In this document: one piece after another, positions 1 to 6,763 of the stretch
Layout of the letters: each line of letters starts with the position of its first letter
How positions within the stretch are numbered: position 1 is the stretch's first letter
Made by a program: the position numbers and the translations under genes
Notes under the pieces: model-generated
What the model was told of the DNA's origin: nothing
What the model saw: only the letters and a program-made list of their open reading frames with translations
The model's database searches: none
NCBI RefSeq assembly: GCF_020515695.1
Contig: NZ_JAIWJA010000008.1
Span: 1 to 64,000 of the forward strand
DNA: 64,000 bases
Direction: 5' to 3'
From: Pseudomonas sp. MWU16-30317
GTDB lineage: Bacteria; Pseudomonadota; Gammaproteobacteria; Pseudomonadales; Pseudomonadaceae

Positions 1-36
1 CTAACCAATACTAATTGCCCGTGAGGCTTGACCATA
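1..36 (+). rRNA. 23S rRNA, 3' end (partial)
   Basis: The first bases carry the conserved 3' terminal part of large-subunit rRNA (ACTAATTGCCCGTGAGGCTT), the counterpart of the E. coli 23S end CTAATGAACCGTGAGGCTTA. The rest of the gene lies upstream of the window. The exact 3' end is estimated by comparison with E. coli; positions 37-194 are the 23S-5S spacer, with no tRNA in it. Confidence 0.85.
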
Positions 37-194
37 TAACACCCAAGCAATTTGCGACTCGAAAGAGCATCAGATTGCGGTGACTGTGGAGATGACACGA
101 ACCGAAAGTTCGTCGACTCTGAAGCGACACCCACAAATTATCACATACCCGATTCGCTGGAAGACCGCGCAAACGGTCTACTGGCAAACAGAAT

Positions 195-314
195 TTCTTG
201 ACGACCATAGAGCATTGGAACCACCTGATCCCATCCCGAACTCAGTAGTGAAACGATGCATCGCCGATGGTAGTGTGGGGTTTCCCCATGTGAGAGTAGG
301 TCATCGTCAAGATT
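195..314 (+). rRNA. rrf: 5S ribosomal RNA
   Basis: The sequence has the full 5S pattern of pseudomonads, including the CCGAACTCAG core and the AGTGTGGGGTTTCCCCATGT helix region. The 5' bases CTTGACGA pair with TCGTCAAG at the 3' end, which closes helix I. The length is about 120 nt, as usual. It is the last gene of an rRNA operon transcribed into the window; the ends may be off by 1-2 nt. Confidence 0.95.
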
Positions 315-322
315 AAATTCCG

Positions 323-358
323 AAACCCCCATCTGCGAAGGCAGGTGGGGGTTTTGTC
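323..358 (+). terminator. rRNA operon terminator
   Basis: A 14-bp stem (323-336 with 341-354, one G-T pair) with a GAAG tetraloop is followed by a T-rich tail, ten bases after 5S. This is a rho-independent terminator for the rRNA operon. Confidence 0.85.
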
Positions 359-390
359 TTTGTGGTGCCTGGCAAAGTCAAAGTCAACAG

Positions 391-460
391 CTTCGCGGGC
401 AAGCCTTGCTCCCACAGTTGTATGCCGTGCATACCGTGGGAGCAAGGCTCGCCCGCGAAG
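391..460. repeat. REP palindrome pair (REPIN-like)
   Basis: Arms 391-416 and 435-460 form a near-perfect inverted repeat built on GTGGGAGCAAGGCTTGCCCG, the typical intergenic REP unit of fluorescent pseudomonads. It lies between the convergent 5S rRNA and queD. A related unit occurs at 55124-55180. Confidence 0.75.
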
Positions 461-481
461 GGGGCGACCCTGCCAAACATC

Positions 482-838
482 TCAATCGCCGTAATACTCA
501 CAACCACTGGTGCAGGTTTCGTGAATACGGATTTTCGACAGCTCTGGCAATAAAGGCTTGAGCTCATCCCAAATCCATTTGGCCAGCACTTCGCTGGTCG
601 GATTCTCCAGGCCGGGAATGTCGTTGAGGTAGTTGTGATCCAAGCGCTCATATAGCGGCTTGAAGATCGCCTTGATCTCGGAGAAGTCGCGAATCCACCC
701 GGTATGAGGATCGACCGGACCGCTCAAGTGAATGGCGACCTTGAAGGAGTGCCCGTGCAACCGACCGCACTTGTGACCTTCCGGCACATGGGGCAAACGG
801 TGAGCGGACTCGAAGGTGAACTCTTTGAATATTTCCAC
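482..838 (-). CDS. queD: 6-carboxytetrahydropterin synthase QueD
   Basis: A 118-residue member of the PTPS/QueD family, which converts dihydroneopterin triphosphate to 6-carboxytetrahydropterin in queuosine (preQ0) biosynthesis in the cytosol. Zinc ligands are seen as His13 in SAHRLP and His28/His30 in RLHGHS; Cys24 in HKCGRLHGHS is the expected catalytic cysteine, and the C-terminal TCTSGCEYYGD is typical of QueD. The length is normal for the bacterial enzyme. The gene stands alone, convergent with the rRNA operon. No preQ1 riboswitch could be recognised in the 190 bases upstream. Confidence 0.93.
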   Translation of the reverse strand: MEIFKEFTFESAHRLPHVPEGHKCGRLHGHSFKVAIHLSGPVDPHTGWIRDFSEIKAIFKPLYERLDHNYLNDIPGLENPTSEVLAKWIWDELKPLLPELSKIRIHETCTSGCEYYGD

Positions 839-1028
839 GATAGGGGAGGCTCTGAAGTCAAAACAGCCTTCAGTTTATCAGCTGGGCCTCCGCCTGCGGC
901 ATAATCAAGGCACACAGCCTGTCGCACACCTGGCAATCAATACCCGATCGACTTTCAGTTTCAATTAAGTTGCGTTCGATACCATGGATTCCGTAGCCAA
1001 GGCTCATACTAATAAACGGAGATTCATC

Positions 1029-1337
1029 ATGAAAACCATTGCCACCCTATCCAGCATTATCACCTTCGTCTGCGTAACCGGCATTGCCCAAGCACGCGAT
1101 CTTGGTCCAGACGAAGCTCTGCGCCTGCGTGATGCCGGCACCGTAATGTCGTTCGAGAAGCTCAACGCCATCGCGTTGGCCAAACACCCAGGCACCCAGG
1201 TTCATCAAACCGAACTTGAGCAGGAGTACGGTAAGTACGTCTATCAAGTCGAGTTACGCGACAACAAAGGCGGCGAATGGGAACTTGACCTGGATGCCAG
1301 CACCGGCGCCATCCTGAAAGATCGTGTAGACAGCTGA
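1029..1337 (+). CDS. PepSY domain periplasmic protein (copy 1)
   Basis: A 102-residue protein with a clear Sec signal peptide (MKTI...GIAQA, cleavage near residue 22) followed by one PepSY module ending in LDASTGAILKD. PepSY modules are thought to modulate proteases or sensor proteins in the periplasm. An in-frame start exists at 984, but the ATG at 1029 has CGGAGA about 7 bases upstream and gives a proper signal peptide. It is the first gene of a four-gene operon and its TGA overlaps the ATG of copy 2. The role is inferred from context: accessory periplasmic input or output of the adjoining two-component system. Confidence 0.85.
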   Translation: MKTIATLSSIITFVCVTGIAQARDLGPDEALRLRDAGTVMSFEKLNAIALAKHPGTQVHQTELEQEYGKYVYQVELRDNKGGEWELDLDASTGAILKDRVDS

Positions 1338-1651
1338 TGAGATTCAAGGCCCGCCTGCCCCAGGTCATCATTCTCTCTCTGGCAACGCTGTGCTCGCTGG
1401 CGATGGCCCGTGATCTGGATCAGGACGAGGCCTTGAGGCTGCGGCAAAAGGGCGCCATCCTGCCTCTCGAACAGCTCATGCATCAAGCGCTGGATCGCTA
1501 TCCCAACGCACGATTGCTCGAGGCCGAGCTCGAAAAGCATGATGACGAGTACATCTATGAAGTCGAATTGCTGACCGTCGAAGGCGTCGTGCGTGAAATC
1601 AAGCTGGATGCCGCCACCGGCAAACTGCTCAAAGACAAGGAAGACGACTGA
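1337..1651 (+). CDS. PepSY domain periplasmic protein (copy 2)
   Basis: A 104-residue secreted protein, signal peptide ending near SLAMA, followed by a PepSY module that parallels copy 1 nearly residue for residue (ARDL-x2-DEALRLR at the mature N terminus; LDA-x-TGK-x-LKDKEDD at the end). The two genes look like a tandem duplication. The start ATG shares one base with the preceding stop, and the stop shares one base with the next ATG, which indicates translational coupling with the response regulator. Confidence 0.87.
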   Translation: MRFKARLPQVIILSLATLCSLAMARDLDQDEALRLRQKGAILPLEQLMHQALDRYPNARLLEAELEKHDDEYIYEVELLTVEGVVREIKLDAATGKLLKDKEDD

Positions 1652-2319
1652 TGCGCCTGCTGCTGGTTGAAGACACAGTATCCCTGGCAGACGAACTGAT
1701 TGCCGGTCTCAGCCGCCACGGTTACGCCGTAGACTGGTTGGCGGATGGCCGCGACGCGGTCTACCAGGGCAGCAGCGAGCCTTACGATCTGATCATTCTC
1801 GACCTCGGCCTGCCCGGTCTCCCAGGGCTGGATGTGCTGCAGCAATGGCGCGCCGGCGGTCTGAGCGTCCCCGTATTGGTGCTGACTGCCCGCGGTTCAT
1901 GGGCCGAGCGCATCGAGGGCCTCAAGGCAGGGGCCGACGACTACCTGACCAAACCCTTCCACCCCGAAGAACTGCAACTGCGGATTCAGTCTTTGCTGCG
2001 CCGCTCACGGGGCCTGGCCAATCAGCCAACCCTGGAGGCCGCAGGGCTGCAACTGGACGAAAGCAGACAATGCGTCTGCAGCGGTGAATTGCCGATCCAG
2101 CTGACTGCCGCCGAATTTCGTCTGCTGCGCTACTTCATGCTGCATCCAGGCCAAGTGCTTTCCAAAAGCCACCTGTCCGAGCATCTCTATGACGGCGAAA
2201 CCGAGCGCGACTCCAATGTCCTCGAAGTGCACGTCAATCACCTGCGCCGCAAACTCGGCCGCGAGGTGATCGAAACCCGCCGCGGCCAAGGCTATCTGTT
2301 CACCGGCGTTGCCCGGTGA
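1651..2319 (+). CDS. OmpR/PhoB-family response regulator
   Basis: A 222-residue regulator. The receiver domain covers about residues 1-115, with acidic residues E7/D8, phospho-acceptor Asp51 (LILDLGLPG region), Thr79 and Lys101. The winged-helix DNA-binding domain covers about residues 125-220 (RRGQGYLF near the end). It would be phosphorylated by the kinase encoded next, whose GTG start overlaps this stop by 4 nt. Targets are unknown; autoregulation of the PepSY-led operon is plausible but no direct-repeat box was identified. Confidence 0.92.
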   Translation: MRLLLVEDTVSLADELIAGLSRHGYAVDWLADGRDAVYQGSSEPYDLIILDLGLPGLPGLDVLQQWRAGGLSVPVLVLTARGSWAERIEGLKAGADDYLTKPFHPEELQLRIQSLLRRSRGLANQPTLEAAGLQLDESRQCVCSGELPIQLTAAEFRLLRYFMLHPGQVLSKSHLSEHLYDGETERDSNVLEVHVNHLRRKLGREVIETRRGQGYLFTGVAR

Positions 2320-3647
2320 AATCCATACAGGGCCGCCTCAGCCTGGGGCTCATCAGCGTGCTGGTGGTCGTCGGCCTGGTCGTGGCCCAGTTCAGCCTCT
2401 GGCTGTTCGAAGTCGGCTTGCAGCGGTACCTCGAATCCGGCCTGCGCAACGAAAGTGAAATCCTCCTGACCGCGCTGGTGCGTGGCAGCAATGGCTTGCA
2501 ACTCGATGAGTCACGCATCTCGCCGGCTTATGGACGGCCGTTGTCGGGGCACTATTTTCGTATCGATTTTTCGGAAGAACACTGGCGATCCCGCTCGCTG
2601 TGGGACCTGGAGATGCCCATTCCCGACGGTCCGGGGGTACGCGCCAACGTCAAGCTCGGGCCCGAGGGGCAGCGCCTGCTGCAGTTGCGCTCGCAATACC
2701 GCCGCTTCGGCCAAGTGTTCACTATTACCGTGGCACAGGATTACACCCCTGTATGGGAAAGCTTCCGACGCATGCGCCATATCGGCCTGGGCATGGGCCT
2801 CGGCGCGCTACTGTTGATCCTCTGGCTGCAACGCCTGACAGTCAAGCGCGCGCTCGGCCCCTTGGAGCGGGCCCGCCAGCAGATCCACCAATTGCAGCAA
2901 GGCCAGCGCTCGCAACTCGACCGCGAGGTACCGATCGAGCTCGAACCGTTGGTGGAACAGATCAACCAACTGCTGGCCCACACCGAGGACAGCCTCAAGC
3001 GCTCGCGCAATGCCTTGGGTAACCTCGGTCACGCGCTGAAGACGCCGCTGGCCGTATTGCTGACCCTGGCGTCCAGTGAGCGCCTGCAGGGTCATCCACA
3101 ACTGCGAGAAGAGCTGCGCGCGCAGGTCGAGCAGATCAAACGTCGCCTGGACCGTGAACTCACTCGGGCGCGGCTGTCCGGTGATGCCTTGCCGGGTATG
3201 GCCTTCGACTGCGATGCGCAGCTGCCCGGCCTGCTCGACACGCTGAACGCCATCCATGGTGGCTACCTGCAACTTCGCTATGAGGTGCCCGCCGGGTTGA
3301 TGTTGCCCTGGGATCGGGAGGACCTCCTCGAACTGCTGGGCAACCTGCTGGACAACGCCTGCAAGTTTGCCGACAGCGAGGTGTGCCTGAGCATCGACGC
3401 CAACCGCGACTGTTATGAACTGCTGGTCGACGACGACGGCCCGGGCATCGTCAAGGCCGTGCGTGATGACGTGCTGCAGCGCGGCGCGCGTCTGGACGAA
3501 CAGATCGCCGGACACGGTCTGGGCCTGGGCATTGTGCGAGATATTGTCGACGCGTGGGGTGGCGAGCTGCAGTTGCGCGACAGCCCCTTGGGCGGATTGC
3601 GTGTCAGCGTCACGCTACCTCGACGGGGACGCGCGGAAATCGCGTAA
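2316..3647 (+). CDS. sensor histidine kinase
   Basis: A 443-residue membrane kinase starting at a GTG within the GTGA overlap. A transmembrane helix lies at about residues 9-32, a periplasmic loop of roughly 125 residues follows, and a second helix lies at about 155-171. The HisKA box NLGHALKTPLA places the phospho-accepting His at residue 239; the ATPase domain shows NLLDNACKF (N box), DDDGPGI (G1) and GHGLGLGIV (G2). The layout is PhoQ-like. Gene order (near a Cache chemoreceptor and nuo) recalls the BqsRS/CarRS locus of P. aeruginosa, but no RExxE iron motif was seen in the periplasmic loop, so the ligand is open. Confidence 0.92.
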   Translation: MKSIQGRLSLGLISVLVVVGLVVAQFSLWLFEVGLQRYLESGLRNESEILLTALVRGSNGLQLDESRISPAYGRPLSGHYFRIDFSEEHWRSRSLWDLEMPIPDGPGVRANVKLGPEGQRLLQLRSQYRRFGQVFTITVAQDYTPVWESFRRMRHIGLGMGLGALLLILWLQRLTVKRALGPLERARQQIHQLQQGQRSQLDREVPIELEPLVEQINQLLAHTEDSLKRSRNALGNLGHALKTPLAVLLTLASSERLQGHPQLREELRAQVEQIKRRLDRELTRARLSGDALPGMAFDCDAQLPGLLDTLNAIHGGYLQLRYEVPAGLMLPWDREDLLELLGNLLDNACKFADSEVCLSIDANRDCYELLVDDDGPGIVKAVRDDVLQRGARLDEQIAGHGLGLGIVRDIVDAWGGELQLRDSPLGGLRVSVTLPRRGRAEIA

Positions 3648-3691
3648 ACGCTCTGTATCAGCGTTGTAAGCAATAAATTGCACCACCCAAG

Positions 3692-3720
3692 GGCATAACT
3701 TGGCGGTTATGCCTCAACTT
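3692..3720 (+). terminator. hairpin after the two-component operon
   Basis: GGCATAAC (3692-3699) and GTTATGCC (3706-3713) form an 8-bp stem with a 6-nt loop, followed by TCAACTTTTG. It lies 45 bases after the kinase stop and is probably its terminator. Confidence 0.6.
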
Positions 3721-3775
3721 TTGTCCTGCCACGCCGATACACGTTGAATTCCCCGTACGACGTGAGACCCAAACC

Positions 3776-5458
3776 ATGCGCCTGAGCCTGAAGGGCAAAG
3801 TTCTATCACTGGCAGTGCTGCCAGTCCTGCTGTTCGCGCTGGTCATCAGCCTGAGTACCGTGTGGATCCTGCGCGATCAGGCGGTAAAAGAAGTCGATCA
3901 GACCCGCCAGCGCCTGCTCAACGACGCCAAGTCGACCTTGCAAAACTACGTCGCCGTGGCGCTGGGCATCGTCAAGCCGATCTACGATGCTGCCGGCCCC
4001 GACGATCAGGCTGCACGTCAGCAGGTCATCAAGATGCTGTCGGCTATCAGCTACGGCAAGGATGGCTACTTCTTTGGTTATGATTCCCAGGCCGTGCGGC
4101 TGTTCAAGGGCAGCAGCCCGGATGGCATCGGCAAGAGCTTCATCGATGCCCGCGACCCCAACGGCGTGTATGTGAACAAGGGGCTGGTAGATGCGGGCAA
4201 GGACGGCAGCCATTACACCCAATACAGCTCGTCGCTGCCCAATGACCCCAAGGTACTGGTCCCCAAACTGTCCTACACCGAGTATCTGTCCAAGTGGGAC
4301 ATGGTGATCGGCACGGCGGTCAATCTTGACGGTATCGAAGCCCAGGTGGCAGTGGTCAAGGCCGGTGTCGACGAGCGCGTCGAGGACATGCTCCTGAGCA
4401 TCGTCGGTATCGCCGTGGTGGTACTGGTGGTGATCGTTCTTATCGGCCTGGTGATGTCCGGTGCGCTGGTGCGTCCGATCAAGCTGATGAAGGCCAATCT
4501 CGATGACATTGCCGCCGGTGAAGGCGATCTGACGCGTCGCCTGGCCATTACCAGCCACGACGAAATCGGCGACCTGGCGGGCTCCTTCAACCGCTTCGTC
4601 GACAAGATCCACGGGCTGGTGCGGCAGATTGCCGAAATGACCACCCAGCTCACCGGCCTGGTCGGTGAAGTGGCGTCCCAGGCACAGCGCTCGGAACAGG
4701 CCATGGAGCGTCAGCGCCATGAGACCGATCAGGTGGCCACTGCCATCAACGAGATGTCCTCGGCTGCGCAGGAAGTCGCCAAGAGTGCTCAGGGCGCCGC
4801 CGTGGCCGCGCAGAAGACCGACGAAGAAGGTCAGCAGGCCAAGCGTGTGGTCGACGGCAGTATTGCGCAGATTCATGCACTGGTCGGCGACATCCGTACC
4901 AGCGGCACTTCGCTGGACAGCCTCCAGCAGGATGTGCAGTCGATCGTCAGCGTGCTTGGGGTGATTCGTTCGATTGCCGAGCAGACCAACTTGTTGGCGC
5001 TCAATGCGGCCATCGAAGCGGCGCGAGCCGGTGAGGCCGGTCGCGGCTTTGCGGTGGTGGCCGACGAGGTCCGCGCGCTGGCCAGTCGTACGCAGCAGAG
5101 TACCCAGGAAATCCAGGGGATGATCGACCGCCTGCAAAAGGGCACGACATCGGCCGTGGATGCCATGCGTCGTTCAAGCGAAGCGGGCGAGGGCAGTTCG
5201 GTGAAAGCCAACGAAGCCGGCCAGTCGCTGGATGCCATCGCCGCACTGATCGCCACGATCAACGCCATGAACGCCCAGATTGCGGCCGCCGCCGAAGAGC
5301 AGACTGCCGTGGCTGAAGAGATCAACCGCAGCGTGCATCAGATCGCGACAGCAGTGGACACGGTTGCCGACGAAACCCAGCAGGGCGCGCAAACCACTCG
5401 CCAACTCGCCGCCTTGGGCGAGCGCCTCGGGCAGATGGTGCGCCAGTTCAAGATCTGA
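3776..5458 (+). CDS. methyl-accepting chemotaxis protein, Cache sensor
   Basis: A 560-residue chemoreceptor. A first membrane helix (about 10-30) and a second (about 205-227) bracket a periplasmic single-Cache domain with the typical GKDGYFFGYD motif (about 94-103), found in receptors for small carboxylates such as McpP and CtpM. A HAMP domain follows, then the signalling domain with the highly conserved hairpin EQTNLLALNAAIEAARAGEA. No C-terminal pentapeptide for CheR binding is present. It has a weak ribosome site (CGTGAGA). The ligand is inferred only to be a C2-C4 organic acid. Confidence 0.93.
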   Translation: MRLSLKGKVLSLAVLPVLLFALVISLSTVWILRDQAVKEVDQTRQRLLNDAKSTLQNYVAVALGIVKPIYDAAGPDDQAARQQVIKMLSAISYGKDGYFFGYDSQAVRLFKGSSPDGIGKSFIDARDPNGVYVNKGLVDAGKDGSHYTQYSSSLPNDPKVLVPKLSYTEYLSKWDMVIGTAVNLDGIEAQVAVVKAGVDERVEDMLLSIVGIAVVVLVVIVLIGLVMSGALVRPIKLMKANLDDIAAGEGDLTRRLAITSHDEIGDLAGSFNRFVDKIHGLVRQIAEMTTQLTGLVGEVASQAQRSEQAMERQRHETDQVATAINEMSSAAQEVAKSAQGAAVAAQKTDEEGQQAKRVVDGSIAQIHALVGDIRTSGTSLDSLQQDVQSIVSVLGVIRSIAEQTNLLALNAAIEAARAGEAGRGFAVVADEVRALASRTQQSTQEIQGMIDRLQKGTTSAVDAMRRSSEAGEGSSVKANEAGQSLDAIAALIATINAMNAQIAAAAEEQTAVAEEINRSVHQIATAVDTVADETQQGAQTTRQLAALGERLGQMVRQFKI

Positions 5459-5474
5459 CAGTGGCAGACTTGTA

Positions 5475-5495
5475 GCGAGGGGGCTTGCCCCTCGC
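5475..5495. repeat. short palindrome GCGAGGGG...CCCCTCGC
   Basis: An 8-bp perfect stem with a 5-nt loop, 17 bases after the chemoreceptor stop, of the form often seen in Pseudomonas intergenic REP units. It lacks a T tract. Confidence 0.5.
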
Positions 5496-5539
5496 GACAT
5501 CGCACCATCGAACGTTCCACCCCGCTCAAGGGACTAACC

Positions 5540-5566
5540 CTCATGGCGCCCGTCAGGCGCCTTGAG
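5540..5566 (+). terminator. hairpin between chemoreceptor and PerM-type gene
   Basis: CTCATGGCGCC (5540-5550) pairs with GGCGCCTTGAG (5556-5566) apart from one T-T mismatch, with a CGTCA loop. It is terminator-like but is followed only by ACCTTTG, so termination may be weak. Confidence 0.4.
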
Positions 5567-5586
5567 ACCTTTGACACGGAACGCGC

Positions 5587-6660
5587 ATGAACCACACCCA
5601 CCTGCACAACAAAACCCTACTGGGGCTGCTGATTCTGGTCAGTATCGCCTTCATCTGGATCCTGCTGCCGTACTACGGCGCGGTGTTCTGGGCCATCATC
5701 CTCGGTATCGTCTTCGCCCCCCTGCAGCGGCGCCTCAACCAGCGTTTCAAGTGGCGGCGCAACGTCACCTCGCTGATTACCCTGGGCACCGCCATGCTGA
5801 TTGCCATCTTGCCGGTAATCGTCATCAGTGCACTGCTGGTGCAAGAGGGTGCCACGCTTTACAAGAACATCGAGAGCGGCACGCTGGATATCCCGGCTTA
5901 CGTCACCCACTTCAAGGAAGCGCTGCCCATGTTCGCGCAGCACTTTCTCGAACGCCTGGGCGTAAGCAACTTCGAGGGCCTGCAAGACAAACTCTCCAAG
6001 GGCGCCATGGTCGGCAGCCAGTACTTCGCCAGCCAGGCGTTCAGCTTCGGCCAAGGCACCCTGGATTTCATCGTCAGCTTCGGGATCATGCTCTATTTGT
6101 TGTTCTTCTTTCTGCGTGACGGCGGCGACCTGGTGCGCCGGGTTCGGGAAGCCGTGCCTATGGCCGAACAGCAGAAGCGCCGGCTGCAGCTCAAGTTCAA
6201 CCGCGTGGTGCGCGCCACCGTCAAAGGCAACCTGCTGGTGGCGGTGACCCAAGGTGCGTTGGGCGGGTTCATCTTCTGGGTGCTGGACATCCCCAGCGCC
6301 CTGCTCTGGGCGGTGCTGATGGCGTTTCTGTCGTTGCTGCCTGCGGTAGGCGCGGGCATCGTCTGGGCCCCGGTAGCGGCTTACTTCCTGCTCACTGGCG
6401 CGGTCTGGCAGGGGGTGGTGCTGGCGTTGTTCGGCATCCTGGTGATCGGCATGGTCGACAACGTGCTGCGCCCCATCCTGGTGGGCAAGGACACGCGCAT
6501 GCCGGATTACCTGATCCTGGTCTCGACCTTGGGCGGCATGGCGGTGTTCGGTCTTAACGGTTTCGTCATCGGGCCCTTGATCGCCGCGCTGTTCATGTCG
6601 ACCTGGAGCATCTTTGCTGGAAATCGCAAGCGCGTACAATTGCCAGCCGATTTGCCGTGA
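5587..6660 (+). CDS. AI-2E / PerM family membrane transporter
   Basis: A 357-residue polytopic protein of the AI-2E transporter (PerM/YdiK) family. Two hydrophobic helices open the protein (about 10-47), another pair occurs near 60-80, a soluble segment follows, and further helices occupy about 155-180 and 205-335, including the conserved GMVDNVLRPILVG stretch. Family members export small molecules or act as Na+/H+ antiporters; the substrate here is unknown. GGA lies about 8 bases before the ATG. It is transcribed with the same polarity as mrdA, 103 bases downstream. Confidence 0.85.
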   Translation: MNHTHLHNKTLLGLLILVSIAFIWILLPYYGAVFWAIILGIVFAPLQRRLNQRFKWRRNVTSLITLGTAMLIAILPVIVISALLVQEGATLYKNIESGTLDIPAYVTHFKEALPMFAQHFLERLGVSNFEGLQDKLSKGAMVGSQYFASQAFSFGQGTLDFIVSFGIMLYLLFFFLRDGGDLVRRVREAVPMAEQQKRRLQLKFNRVVRATVKGNLLVAVTQGALGGFIFWVLDIPSALLWAVLMAFLSLLPAVGAGIVWAPVAAYFLLTGAVWQGVVLALFGILVIGMVDNVLRPILVGKDTRMPDYLILVSTLGGMAVFGLNGFVIGPLIAALFMSTWSIFAGNRKRVQLPADLP

Positions 6661-6763
6661 AGTGGTATCATCGCCGCCATTCTTGAAATCATTAGTAACA
6701 CAGTGACCCTCTGGCGGCAGGACGCCACCCGCCGGAGGTTGCGCTTGTCCAAGAGCGGTTCCA

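Noticed and set aside
839..1028. preQ1 riboswitch in front of queD
   Set aside because: No preQ1-I or II pseudoknot pattern could be drawn in the leader on the minus strand.
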